The notes beneath the pieces are model-generated. The model saw only the letters and a list, made by a program, of their open reading frames with translations, had not been told where the DNA came from and did no database searches. From Pyronema omphalodes (lineage: Eukaryota; Ascomycota; Pezizomycetes; Pezizales; Pyronemataceae): 64,000 nt of DNA. The position numbers and the translations under genes are program-made. The stretch is taken from positions 1-64,000 of the forward strand of contig JAJJXM010000015.1 in assembly GCA_024516155.1 (NCBI GenBank), in the 5' to 3' direction. This document shows positions 21,601-34,445 of the stretch, one piece after another. Every line of letters starts with the position of its first letter. Within the stretch, counting starts at the first letter, position 1.

Positions 21601-24112
21601 TGAAGAGACGAGAGGACGAATGGAAACAGCCGTGGAGGTGAGCCGCAATTTTGCCAACGAATTCAGCCGTCGATCTCGAAGGAAACGATGAGTGAGTGAA
21701 GGAGAAAGGGGCCATGCAAATGGGCTACAGAGAGGCATGGTGCCTGCAGAGGTACGGATGTACCAGTTGGCTCTCAGATGTAGATCAGAGAGCATTCCAG
21801 TCTTTTGGAACCAAAGCTTGGGAAAAACAAAAGTTGTCGAATCAGAATCATCGACACCGGGCCCTGATGGGAGAAAATACGGAGAATACGGAGAATAACG
21901 TATGCATGCATGCCGGCATGCTTAAATAATAAAGTCGACGTCGGTTACAAAGTCGGCGTTTTGGGGAAGGTTTTTAGCGGGTTGGGTTGGCATTAATCTG
22001 GCGTTTCGGTTTTTCTTTTTTTTGCTTTTTTTATTACGCGTTCGTTTTTTTTTTTTTTCCTAATTGTAACAATATTTTCCTGTCTTTTTTTTGTTTTCGA
22101 GTTGTTTTTACTTAATTGTGGCTGCCTTTTTTTTGGTCGGGTTTCCTCTAATTGTCAAAAAGAGCATATCATAATTATGCCGTAATCTCCTTTGTTTTTT
22201 TGTTTTTTGTTTGGTTTTGGGTCGGTTACTTATGGTTTGATCGGGTCGGTCTTTTGATTTTTGCTGGTTTGGAAATTGGAACTGGGGTTGGCTGGTTTTT
22301 TATGTTTTGCTTTGCGCTGTGTTTGATTTGTTGTTGTGTTATGTGGTGTTTGTGTTGTGTTGGATTTGTTGTAAGGTACAGAGAGGATAGGGATAGGGAT
22401 CTCGTGCTTGGGTTAACTTGTTGGTGAAATGAAATGAAATGAGGTTGCTTTAAGGATGTTATGATATCACTTAACTTAACTTAACTAAATGGATATGAAC
22501 TTACTTAATCTCAATCAGTCGATGAGTCGGAGGTTGAAATTGATGATTCGTTGCTTCGTTGCTTCGTTGCTTCATTGCTTCGTTGCTTCGTTGCTTCGTT
22601 GATACCGGAACGCACATATACATGCATATCAAAAATCTCCAGCATCGAAAAACCCAAGAGTTGAAGTACAACCGAGAATCTGAAACTATTATATATACGT
22701 GGTTACATAATCCAATAACACACATATGTATCAAGTGAAACTCAAAACTTCAAACTTGAAACTTGAAACTCGCTTATTTCGCTTATTATTTTTTATGGCA
22801 TAAACGCACTATGGTGAATACTTGAACGCACAGACCCCCACCACCCCCCCTTGAAAATCCACGTGGAAATAAGCGAAGGTAAAAGTCAGAAGTTAGAAGA
22901 TGGGCTAAGTATACTAAGCATACATAGAAGGAGGTACAGGAAGCGAAATGTTTTGTTAAACCCTAGGCCTAGGGCTTATGTATCATACCGCATCACCGCA
23001 TCACCGCACTGGGAAATTGGAATAGCATAGGTGTAGATGTAGGTGTAGGTAAATACCAAATAGTCTATGCTGGAAAGTTACAAATATCACGAATCTTGCA
23101 AATATTACGAACCGTGGATCTTGGATCTTAGTATCTTAGTGTGAAAGATCTTAGTATCGATCTTAGTATCATGATATAAAAGATCACGATATTGAGAGGT
23201 ATACAACGTGAAGAGTTGATTTATAGTGGCTGAGCGAGCGCTGAGGACAACGAGAGCTACGTGTAACGTATATACATGCCCCATCTATCTCCACTCCACT
23301 ACACGAGGGATGGAAATTTGGGAGGTGGAAACTTAGTGGATAGATGGAGATGGAGATGGAGTTGTGGATTTGTGGGTTTCATGTGGCGATGATTAGGAAG
23401 GGTTGAGACCTACTAGCCTAGTAGGCTAGCACCCATGCATTGGTCAACGTCAGCTGGTACTAAATGTACCGTCCACAGTCCAACTTGCAAAAAAATAAGT
23501 GGTTTTGAGTTTTAAATTTTGGATCATTTGAACGTGTATGTAGAGACGATGGATGATGGAGCATGGGATGGTAAGTTAGTCTTGAGAGGAGAGGAGGTTA
23601 CTTTAATGAAATGGGCGTATTGGGGAAGATTGATAGTTGAAAGTTGGAAGTTGGAAGTGTTAGGATTAGGATTCCGGAAGGAAAAGATGTAAATTAAAGA
23701 ATGAAAATTCAAAGAACAAAATGTATAAATCTTGATTCTGGAAACGGGGCCAAAAATAACATATCAAAGATGAAGATGAAAAGAGATAAAGAGCGATAAA
23801 AAGAAAGAAATGATAAAAAAAAGTAACCATAACCATAACTACGCTAAACTCTTAATACAAACCCAGAACATTGAACAAAATCATATTCTCATCAACCACT
23901 CCCCCACTCCTCTGTCATTCCCAGATAACCGTCCATCATTCCAATCCCCCAAATAGTCGCCGAAGCCTGACAACACCAACCTAAGCCCCATCACCAGCCA
24001 TCACCCATCACCTCATTCCGCTGAGAAGTGAGAAGTATTGCAGATGGGTACTACCATGCCATACTTTAATCCTTTCCCGTAAATTGATCCTCTTTCCCAA
24101 TCTCCAGACGCG
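21601..24112. other. Intergenic between convergent genes, T-rich and repeat-rich
   Basis: The first 800 bases after the stop are very T-rich (T8-T14 runs, 22000-22130) and account for a spurious hydrophobic frame. Other content: GAAATGA/CTTAA repeats near 22425-22485, the TTCGTTGC array, and repeated GATCTTAGTATC pieces near 23115-23170 with a nearby TATGATCACGATAT-like foldback. No gene seen. Confidence 0.55.
22547..22602 (+). repeat. 8-bp tandem array TTCGTTGC, 7 units
   Basis: Seven contiguous units with two single-base variants (TTCATTGC in unit 4, final TTCGTTGA). Confidence 0.9.
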
Positions 24113-24739
24113 CTATAACACCTCACCAGCCAACATATTCCCACATGCTTCATCTGCAGGCAATGAAGTATCGTTTCTAAAGTTGGCGTGTTGCTTGAGG
24201 TTACTGTGGTGCCGGTGGATTGTGTTGTTGGTTATGGATGGGGGGATTTGGTTGGTGGAACTGCCGAGATTTTCGGAGATGCTGGTCTTGATTGTGTTGC
24301 TGTCGTTGATATCGTTGCCGGTATTGCCATTATTCCCCCCCTCATCCTCCCTTAACCCCTCCATTCCCTCCCTCCCGTAGCCCTTATCCCTCTCGCCTCT
24401 ATAAACCGTCGCCACAATGCCCACATTCGCTACACCCGTGAAAATCCCCACCGCCTCATCCCATCTCATAACTCCCATCTCGTCCCCATTTGAAAATAAC
24501 CTCCTATACATAACCCCTCCCTCTTCATCTTCTACTTCTTCCACGATATAATCCCCACCAAATTCCTTGGCACAAATCTTTGAAGCGGTGATATTGGCTG
24601 ATGAGATGGTTGGGAAGAAACCAAGGTTGGGATATGGTGAGATGCTGGAATCGCCGTAGAGACGGTAGATTAGGAAACGCGGTGGGAGGGAGTTGGTGGT
24701 GGCGTCGAGTTCGTGGATTGTGGGTGTGGAGAAGGACAT
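24113..24739 (-). CDS. Orphan single-exon protein
   Basis: ATG at 24739, 208 codons, no intron needed. I do not recognise the family. Residues 1-110 look like a compact alpha/beta domain (RFLIYRLYGDSSISPYPNLG, SKICAKEFGGDYIVEEVEDE, GVMRWDEAVGIFTGVANVGI). The rest is Gly/Asn/Glu-rich and then Asn/Ser/His-rich, probably disordered. The aromatic-rich start (FLIYRLYG) and the acidic strand EEVEDEEGG are the most distinctive parts. No signal peptide, Cys motif or transmembrane span is seen. An antisense frame at 24084-24380 is a shadow of this gene. Confidence 0.65.
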   Translation of the reverse strand: MSFSTPTIHELDATTNSLPPRFLIYRLYGDSSISPYPNLGFFPTISSANITASKICAKEFGGDYIVEEVEDEEGGVMYRRLFSNGDEMGVMRWDEAVGIFTGVANVGIVATVYRGERDKGYGREGMEGLREDEGGNNGNTGNDINDSNTIKTSISENLGSSTNQIPPSITNNTIHRHHSNLKQHANFRNDTSLPADEACGNMLAGEVL

Positions 24740-27245
24740 GATTATAAGGGGGAGTTGAGGTAGTGTTTTTGATTGGTTGGCAGTTGGCGGTTGGTGGATG
24801 GAAGTTATTTGGTTGTTGTTAGTTGTTGTGGATTGATGTTGCTGGTGCTGATGTTGCTGATGAGGAGGAAGAAAAGAGTTCCGCAGAAGGAAGAGGAGGT
24901 TTATATACCCTGAGCATACGGCATCCTAGGCTCATTGCTGCTTTCAATGCCGAAGCAGGATGAATGTACAAGATGCTTCATTGAATAGATTCGAAACGTC
25001 TGGAGAGAACTGTATTTAATGTTTTTTCGCAGTTCACCGGGGGTTATAATATAGTATGGACATACGTTGTTTAGCGCTAATCTAGAATGTACAATAATAG
25101 AATATGGAATTTTGAGACAAACATAGAAAGTGGAATGTTATAAGGTTGCCGCTGGATGATTTATACGGTGTGGAGAGTTGGCGGCGGTAGAGAATCAGTG
25201 ATGGTCCATGATGATGCGGTGTTGCGGTCATGGTTTATCCTTCGATGGTATTGAGCGGCTAGACGGAAATTTGCGCGGCGAAGGTAGGGAGATAAATACT
25301 CGCTGCGACCGGTGGAATTCTTTGGTGCTGATAAATTCGGTCTCCATTGGGCTTTCTTCAACCTCATGGATGCCAATGCGCATTCATCAACCAGGGTTCA
25401 GCTTTTCATATTTCCCTGAGTCCCCATGTGTGGTGAGCGCTTGAGCTTGTAATCAAGAATTCAAGACGTAGTCGTAAGCCATATTTCTATGTAAGCTAGG
25501 CATCTGCTACCTTCCTCTGAATGTTATTAAGCAAGAACAGTGCATAGACATGGTATCTTGGTTCTTATTACTCGCATCCTCGCAGACCGGGTTGCATTGG
25601 AGATCGATATTGTTTGAATACATATATGCGTGAAGTTCTAACACTAAAACTGAACTACTTTTTATGGTATCTTTGATTGACCTTGATCTTGATTTTGACC
25701 CCTCCCCCTCCCCCCCGTCTTCCTTGAGCGTGCGTGCGTGCTCAACAACAAAAACCAAAAAAGGTTAGGTTAGTTATGTAGTAATAATCGATGAGTCCAA
25801 GGATATATATGCAGTATGGCTCTGAAATCTGTAATTATGCTTTATCTTATCGATAATCGGATCATATACTCCGACACTTTGATCGACCTCAAACGGGTCA
25901 ATATGAAGAGACACGAGTGATATTTTCTGACTGACACGCATGGGGGTGACGTGTGATATTCTGAGTACGTTATTCTGAGTATGTACCTTCCCGTATACTT
26001 GAGTTTTTTTTGCGGAATTTTGAGAAGTATGTACATATGTATGATTTCTTTTGTCTTTCAGAATTCAAACGCTCCTCCCTCCTCCACCAGAAGATCGCTT
26101 ATATTGAAGCTGAACAGCTCCGGAGAATATCATATCTGCCTCCGCGCCGAGTGCCACTCATGAGTCATGTAACATATTACTTTGAAGTTGAAGAAACACG
26201 GACCATAATTGACAGCTTTAACTTCTAGTATATATATTCTGGAAGAATCTTTCAAACTCTATGCTTGCAGCTTTCCACAATCTACAGGGCTACAGACTCT
26301 GAGCCCCATGGGCCATATCCACCTCCTGGCTACTGCTCATAGGAAATTAAGCTTCAAGATATCTTCATTAATAGCCTTGAACATCGGATATTGGACATCT
26401 TCCAGCTCCCCGAAAAGAATCAATACCATTCCACAGACTTACTACTTGACCCGTAACCTTCACAACACAAGGGTTTCACCACAACACAACACATCTCAAT
26501 CTCAATGCCAATGCCAATGCCAATGTCAATGCCAATGCCAATCTCACTTACATTCACAATCCCAATCGCAATTAACATAACAACAATAACAATATATATT
26601 ATATATATAACTCCAAGTCCAAGACCCCACCGCCACATATATAAGTTTCTCCTACAACCAGCAATATTGATTTTTTAAAAACTAAAAAAGATATAATTTT
26701 CATCACACATCAACAATAAAAACAATAAAACAATAAAAAAAAAGGTAACAAATAAGATGGGTATACAAAAGCAAGAGCAAGATAAGCTGAACAATCAGAA
26801 TCCAAAAGAAACGAAAAAGATATAGAAAGAATTCAATCCAACAGGGGAAATAAAGCAATGAGAAAAAGAAAAAGAAAATACAAAATAACGAATCAAAATA
26901 AAAACAAAACACCTTAAACTCCGCAAAGCAAAACAAAACAAAACGAAACAGAAAAAAGAACAAAACGAAAAAACTACTGACAAAGGAAAAAGAAAAAAAG
27001 ACATGACAAAAAGAAACCACCACCAGCGATGCAGATGCGAATACAATAAAGAATACATAGAAAAGAAAGATAAGATGAGAGAGAAAAAATATGCCGCTAG
27101 GAAAAAAAATAAGAAAAATAACCTTCAACCCGTAAAGCAAAACAGAACAAAACAAATTCGCCCAGACAAAAGGAAAAAGAAAATAACAAAAGAAACTTCT
27201 GTTTACTGTCGGTTGGCTCAGCAGAAGCGACAACAAATAATGTTT
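24740..27245. other. Intergenic, 2.5 kb
   Basis: Contains the promoter side of the 24739 gene at its left end (TTG and TGGTTGG repeats near 24770-24860), scattered short frames, the CAATGC array, and from 26650 to 27240 an extremely A-rich stretch (AAAACAAAACGAAAC-type) that creates Phe-rich frames on the minus strand. It may be the 3' region of the following minus-strand gene. No gene called. Confidence 0.55.
26503..26538 (+). repeat. CAATGC microsatellite, 6 units
   Basis: Six 6-bp units with one variant (CAATGT). Confidence 0.9.
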
Positions 27246-28271
27246 TTACTGTGTTCTGACTCTTTTTCCAAATCTAAAAGTAGCCTTAAAGAAAGCGGAA
27301 AATTGTACAAAACCAGCCTTTTTACTTTTCTTCTCCATTGGTAAGACTTCTGAGACGATTTCCGTTTTTAATCCGGAACCAGTTCTGACAACGGATCCTG
27401 GTAATGGTGGCATAGGATATTGCTGATGATCTTCTGGACTTTCTCCACCGTGAGCTGTTCGTGGTCTGGGGAATAAGCTCATTCTTTTGTTGACATCCTC
27501 CTCATCAATACTTCCATTTCCTTCACTTCCGGCTTTAAGTTCTCCCCAGCTTCTACTGCTATTCGTTCCAGCAGTTCTAGGTCTCGTTCCTCCAACTTCT
27601 ACAATTGTAGGTTTTGCGATCAGAAAAGTAGAGTTGCGATCGATAGTTGTAGGTAGGGTAGGTTCAAAGTCTTTTACGACTCTTCTAATTTCGATTTGAG
27701 AAGCTCTAACTCCAGACATAGGAACACCACTTTCTGTAGATGCACTAAGTTTTCTTGCAGTAGCTGTATGCGCGAAATTAAATGCGCTAGGTGGCGGGGT
27801 ATGTGATCTCGTAAAGCTTTCATTTGTAAAGCTACGAGGAGGTGGGGTATGGGAACGTGAGCTAACACTTTCTGTAGCGAATGGTTTATGAGGAATGGGA
27901 GATTCTGTCATAGTTCTTGGAGGAAGAGGAGATCGTGGCATCTCAGGAAGTGTAGGTTCGAATTCTCCACGGGTTATGCTGTTACCCCCAACACCGGATC
28001 CAGAGGTCATTGGTCGTGTCGCGGGTTGCGTTGCGCTACGTTCTCGCGTCTTAGGTGCTGGGTTCATCATTAATAGAGAACAGGATTTTCGGAGCTCGCG
28101 TTCGGTGGTTGGAGTTAATGGTGGAACAATTGGCGGGTGCGATTCTTTTTTCGTTGTAGGAGATGTCGCAGTGTCCTTGGAATTGTTAGTTGGTTTTTAT
28201 TCCTACAGGAAATTAAGAAAATAAGGGAAACAAACAATTGGCGTCGGCCGTGAGCTTGTTCGGGATCTCAT
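27246..28271 (-). CDS. Ser/Pro-rich disordered protein, two exons (predicted)
   Basis: The long frame continues upstream of its first ATG (28070), so I placed the start at ATG 28271. Exon 1 is 28271-28236 (MRSRTSSRPTPI) and exon 2 is 28175-27246. The 60-bp intron has donor GTTTGT, branch ACTAAC and acceptor CCAAG, and the phase is kept, giving 321 residues. The protein is low complexity: repeated SHTPPP motifs (SRSHTPPPRS, TRSHTPPPSA), several PRTxT/FEPTLP pieces (EFEPTLPEMP and DFEPTLPTTI) and a basic C-terminus (MEKKSKKAGF ... FRFGKRVRTQ). These are likely phosphorylation targets of proline-directed kinases. I do not recognise the family. If the intron is wrong the start is at 28070. Confidence 0.65.
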
Positions 28272-31200
28272 GATTATTTATTCGATTGACTGACTTGGGG
28301 GGGATCGTGGAGATTTGGTCTTTAAAATTGCTTAAATGCCTGAGTGCTGGAGTGCTGAGGCGCTGAAGTGCTGAACTGGTAAAGTGTTGAAAGACTGATA
28401 CGAGAGGCTTAACAGGCTGAATTCGAAGTCGAAGTTGAAGTTGCAAATTGAAGTTGATGTAGCGATACAGAGTGCAATCGACAAAATTAATATTTCATGG
28501 CACAAGCTCTCCTACAACTCCGGGGAGAACGGGAACTGGGTGTATTAAATACGCCCATGGTTCTTGATATAATTGCACCTGTCGGATGTGTCTTTGATCT
28601 GCACGGGGGAGGGAGGGGGGGGGGGGGGGGGTGGGAGTGGGTTTGTTTGGCGGCGGTGGGTGGTGGGTGGGAGGGGGCCACGGTGCCATGTAAAGTGGAA
28701 ATTGGCGGGGGTGCACGCGAACACTATCACCCAATGGGACTAGACATAGGGGTCCTGCCAATCTTGGAATCTGAACCTTGGGTGATAATCGTCCCGTCTG
28801 TATCCACATGTTCAACAGAGAGTAGTTTCTATTTTTTTATTATTATTATTATCGTTATCATTCCTACTTCTTACGTTCCGTTCTAGAGACGGGACGGAAA
28901 CGTATCACGATCTCGGGAAGTGCTGAGTGATGAGTGCTGAGGTAAAAAAAAAAAAGAACAAGAGTCGAGGTCCAGCCCAACGAGCGAGCGGCATACCAAA
29001 AACATCAGACGAACTTTATTCCTGGCGCGACACATAATATAATTCCACGGGAGATGAGGAGCACCCGGTGAGATCTTCTGGAATCAGGCAACGAAGGAGA
29101 AAGAAGAATTTGAACAAGACAAGAAAAAAAAAAAAAAAAAACACGTTGTTTTGCCACGATCTGATCTCGCGAGATTACCGAATTGAACCGGTGCAGTATG
29201 GAGCCATATATACAATGACAATACAGCGAGAGTAATACATATGATTATTGATGCACTCCGCCTCAGATAAAAATACTGTGCTCTGAATTGGTACCTCGTC
29301 ACATAACTTGTTTATTCAGCGGGACGACGAGCGACTCCACAGGTGTTGAAGTGCCCGAGTCCCTTGTCTCAAAGTTATCTGATGCTATATTTGGCATCGC
29401 GAAACCAAACCTGTTGCATCGCTCGCGGCCTAGACATTGAGATATTCTTGTCACCATATGACAATTCCATACACATATTTGGGATATCAGTCATATATAT
29501 ATGAAAATTCTACATACATATTTCTGGATATAAAATGTCATATTCGACAATTCTTCATACGCAACGAAAAAGGGGGTCTGCCATCCTTGGTGTGCGCTGG
29601 GCAACAGGAAACAAGGTGCACGATCCACCGTTTGAAACCAATATAAATCTCACCTCTCTCCTGATCTGATACCGACTGTACACATCTGCATACATATTCA
29701 TCCCTTCTCCAGTTCACATCTGATACATTGGCACCAGCTGACCATTGGCGATTTACGGACGTACAATGGTCATTAAGGAGCCATGGGACTCCACCATCAT
29801 GGCATCGAGGCAGCCGTCAAGCGGCAATGGCGTCGAAAAGTGTAATGAACCCTTACAATTGGATGAGGTAAGCTAAGCCACTAGAGGCATCGAGGCAGCT
29901 TAGGCGGAGCACTCGCCTACAGACTAGGAGACGTCTAAATTTCCGAAGACACCAAACCACAACTGGGAAAGGTTGGGTAAGGGTCTTAAAGGGTCTCTTT
30001 GTCTCAGCAGCCGACCGTTCCGCTTCTGATCTTCCTCCTGGAAGGGTCCTGTCTTCATCGTTGTAACCAGAAACGGTTCTCCGCCGTAATATCGATCGAC
30101 TTTGCGGTTAAAACGGAGAATTTATATATATACATACAGTCTACAGAAGATGTACTTTTAATGGAGACACGCCATGGTATTTAGTAGATCCCCCTCTTAT
30201 CCCCCTGCGCACTCATGCAAAACAAACAAAAAGGTGGAATCTTCATTTCAGGTGCATGCCTCGTGGTCAATCGCATAAAGCCTCACATGTTTCTCATTTT
30301 CGTGTGCGCGTGGAGCGTTAGAAGATCAGGTTACTTTACTTTAGTCTAGTCTCTTAGCTACCGATGCTTTCCGAAAAATCTGATGTTCCTACAGAGGAAT
30401 TCGAACGGAGAAAGCGAACGGGCCGGTCCTCGAAAGAAAGAATTCCGTTTCATGTCAATCATGCAAAAGACCTGATGGATATATTGAAATTGAAATCAAA
30501 ATCAAAATCACGACGGCGTAAGACCACCACAATTCATCGGTAGAAATCGGAATCCAAGCTGTTTGCTCGGCGGGGACCAAATACAAATCCACCTGTAGCT
30601 TCAAATTTGAGTATGATGTAGCAGTACTCTACTTGGATACCTTGGTACGTACGTATTTAAAGGGACTATCTAAAAGTGTCTAGAGTCCTAGATAAACAGG
30701 CACCGTCGTCAACAATCCGCGGACTGCAAAGATATGGCTCCATATGTAAATTATGTCTTGCTTATGCAGCTGCAGCTTGTCCATCTGATGCACCATCTCA
30801 TCGAATCGGTGATTCTCCGACGGCCGGGACTCCGCCAGCTGGGGTGTTGATGGTGGTTTTTTTTATTGATCGTCAACGTTACGGTGATCGATCATGTCTC
30901 GTGTCGGTTGTTCCTGACGTACATACTTTCCCCATATTCAGCAGCTGGGCCGTCGTCGAAGAAAAAATTCCTCCGATCACACGCCTTTATGATTCAGATG
31001 TAGTGGGGAAGCCTCGCTCGTACCAAGCTTCACAGCGTTCGGCGCCGGTGAGATTATCAACACCATCACCCATATCATGAGGTCTATCTACATGGTACAA
31101 AAAAACACCGGTGCACATATGCTTATGGTATGGATACATGTAAGACACCATCAGCAGCAGCAAAAGCCACATTGTTTTCCTTCCTTCTCAGCTGGGGCAT

Positions 31201-34125
31201 AGATCCATAAAACAGATACCGGGAGAAGAAGGTGGCCAGGAGAAAAAAAAAAGAGACCAGGCTGAACACCCCCCAGCCAGGGGATGCCACTAACTACTGT
31301 AGCTAGAAAGACTCTAAAGCGTCGGTTAGTTGCAAGGTGCAGCAGCCTCATCGAGATGTTCGCAAGCGCGGCTTAGCGGATGAGGTATCCTTGCAAAAAC
31401 CGATGAGTCCATCGTGGTGGCATCGTTAACGGCTTGTCTAAGTTGTCTTTGATATCATCGATGCATCTTAGAAGCCTAAGGAACCATTAGACCGATGCCA
31501 ACCGAGAATTGCTTCATACGGACCACCGCCAAACAAATTGGATAGCCTGAATCTGGATGTATTCAGGAGATACATTTTTCTCATCTTTACGTCTCCTGCG
31601 TCGTTTTTTGTTATAAAAAGCGCACCGGAGTAGACTTTACATTTTCTGTGTCTCCCATACATACGTATGTACATATGGTATTCCAAAATAATAACCATCA
31701 ACGCGGCTAAAAAAGACGGAAGACAGCCCGCCCTTTAACGAAGAAAAGTAAAGACTTGGCAGCGAGCGGGGTGATGTGCGAGGTATATACGAGTGCGATC
31801 GAGGCGTTCCAAGAAAAAAACAGACATCGTCAACGGCGTCGGCGTCGTTGCTCCGGCGGGCATACACGTGCGCACCAAAATACGATAAAAATGGTGCTTT
31901 CTGCTGCACGAGTACGGTTTCAACCTTCATCAGGAATACAGATTCATATTTGCACTATGCATGTGTATTCTCAATTGAGCGCTCGATTTGACATGATTTA
32001 TGATTTACAGCGGTCATGACGGCATCGTGGGCGGTTTTTGGAAGTCAACTCCAAATTCAGTATTCCCAGGATTCGGTGTTGATGCCATATCAGTCTATCA
32101 ATTCAATCGATAAACAAACTTTTCCATAAAGCTGAACCCCAGCTTTCGGCGCACGTGCTCGGTATTCACTACGGTTCATTTTTTCGTGATCACAATTACA
32201 CGATGGATGTCAGCCACGATTTCGCAGCAGCGCTGTGATAAACTGGGAATGCGGATGTGATGATATAGGCTTTCATTTCCCACAACGCTGTCGTGCGACG
32301 ATGTGGGCTCCAAACAACAGAGATTATCTCAATGTGATGATATGCAATTAAGCGCTTAATTGCAATGAAGCTAGTGGTATTCACAGGTTGAATCACATAT
32401 GCCAAGATATTATACTTTCAAAATAGTTTAAAATTTGTGAATTCTATTGTTTACACTAATATGATGGACTCCCACTAATCAGCCCACACCCGATTCTGCA
32501 ACCCACTAGCGAACCTCCGCTGAAAACAAGCCAATGTAAGAAAACAACCTCTGTTGAGGCTTCTTGTGAGTGTCAATTATTTATGTGAAATAGCTACATT
32601 CATATGTACGATACCTTATTCCTGAACAGTGAATGGATTGCATCATCATCAACATTCATCCCTTCCTGTAGCAGAGTTATCTTCTTACAATCACACTACG
32701 GGGAAATAGATACTTACAAAAATTGTGAGATCGCAACGGGGAAGCATGGGATTCGCGAATGGTGAGCTGCTAATGCTGCATCGAGGATCAGTGCAGGGAC
32801 ACAGCTGCCTGGCAGCAATAGAGCAGGGAGACGCTGGTTCGCTGTCAGGAGATGTGAAAATGGAATGCTGTAGATGGTGGGTCAGAGGTCAAACCAGAAA
32901 AAACGCTGTCTCATAGATGTGCAAAGGGGGAGAACTGGAGGTTTGCCCGCAGAGCTGATTTTATGTGGGTGGGAGGGCGCAGGAAAGGAACGCGGCAAGC
33001 GCATTGAGAGAGTAGTTGGGAGCTTGAGCCAGGAGCTCAACGTCATAGGAGCAGCGCGGGAAAGACACTAGGGCATACTAGCTTGGATGTGGAATTTTTA
33101 TAGCCTTGACAGTGCTATTTCTGCCAGATTTTTATTGACAGCATGAATTCTTTTCCTTTATGCATCTTATTTCTTCCATGATTTATTGATTTAATTAATT
33201 TTGTCAATTGGTTAAACTTTTTATTTCTGTTATTGGTATACGAAAAGAGGGAGAAGATAGTTTTTATCTTTCATTTTTGACAATCTTGTGTATCCGGGAT
33301 CTTTTGTTTGTAGTTCGCGAAACTTCGTGACATAGATTTTCATGGTGTTGAGGTGTGTTGAACATTGCTTGCCCATCAGCTCATGTCTTTGAGGTGTCCA
33401 AATATTAGCGAGACCGCAGATATGCGTATCATCTTTCCAATGCATGATTCCCACGATGCCGCTGGTCTGTTGATTGAATCCCACGTCGTCGTGGCGAGCA
33501 AACCATGATGCAACGCTATGGTGGGGAGGTCACTACGTCCTCCAATGTACACTACGTTCTCGCGGCACACACACTACACACAGCAAAAAAATGTACCGTA
33601 GGGTATTGCTCGTAAAGCTATGCACTGCATATGTACTGGGAATCGAAAATCGGGAATCGGGAATTGATAGCTTATGCACCATAAGCCAAGTATAAGCTAG
33701 CTTCGCTTCATGATATCGGTCATGACGATATCATACCAGTAACTAAATCAGACTAGGCACTCCGAACTCGCTTTAAACCCCTTGTAATAAAAGGTCATCG
33801 TACAATCGTGCATAGTACGTCAAATGAATACATCTGTATACTCTGTTTCTGTAGCCTATATTTGATCTGATCTACGCTGCATGGGGTTCATGGTATTGCA
33901 TTATATCGAAGATATGTATTTCGAAGGTATGTATATCAAAAATCTATCGTGAAGATATATTCTGTATTCTTCAAATTTGGTAGCTGGGACTTGGTTTTGT
34001 GAAGGTGCGACCTGGGTAGCCATAGATAGGCGTTTCTGAATCCTCAAAAAAGGAGTGAAGATAAAAAATAAAATATAAAAATCTACCGTTTGCCATCAAG
34101 GGCGCATTATAAGATAACTAAAATA
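28272..34125. other. Second gene desert, left part
   Basis: Nearly 6 kb without a convincing gene. Features are a G-rich tract (28605-28675), an AAT/TTATTA tract (28830-28860), AAATCA units (30490-30510) and a number of short frames. The frame at 33230-33484 (minus; WTPQRHELMGKQCSTHLNTM region) is the most protein-like but has no ATG-led structure I could complete, so it may be a relic. The left edge includes the promoter of the 28271 gene. Confidence 0.5.
28605..28640 (+). repeat. G-tract
   Basis: GGGGGAGGGA followed by an uninterrupted run of about 17 G (28615-28631) and further GGG groups; could form a quadruplex. Confidence 0.75.
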
Positions 34126-34445
34126 TATGAGAGGTGGAGGAGAGGTGCAGGAGAGGTGGATAAGAGGTGGATAAGAGATGGAAGAGACATGGAAGGGGGG
34201 TGGAAGGGGGGTGGAAGGGGGGTGGAAGGGAGGTGGAAGGGAGGTGGAAGGGAGGTGGAAGGGAGGTGGAAGGGAGGTGGAAGGGAGGTGGAAGGGAGGT
34301 GGAAGGGAGGTGGAAGGGAGGTGGAAGGGAGGTGGAAGGGAGGTGGAAGGGAGGTGGAAGGGAGGTGGAAGAGAGGTGGAAGAGAGGTGAATGCGAGGTG
34401 GGTGAGAGGTGGATGGAAGGTGGAGGGAGGTGGATGAGACGTGGA
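34126..34445 (+). repeat. 11-bp minisatellite (GGTGGAAGGGA)n
   Basis: The T recurs every 11 bases through about 34197-34378 with near-identical units; both flanks carry degenerate units such as GGTGGATAAGA and GGTGAATGCGA. Strand asymmetry is extreme (almost no C, few T). Because 11 is not a multiple of three and no unit contains a stop, several frames stay open on both strands and give apparent 11-residue repeat proteins (GGGREVEGRWK). I consider those frames artefacts. Confidence 0.93.

Noticed and set aside
22152..22427. 91-codon plus-strand frame with membrane-like composition
   Set aside because: T/G-rich low-complexity DNA yields Phe/Leu/Trp/Cys runs; the surrounding T tracts and lack of any upstream structure argue against a gene.
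22547..22602. CRISPR-like array
   Set aside because: Direct 8-bp units without spacers; a microsatellite in a eukaryotic genome.
26703..27236. 177-codon Phe/Leu-rich frame on the minus strand
   Set aside because: It is a translation of a very A-rich (plus) / T-rich (minus) tract, with no domain and implausible composition.
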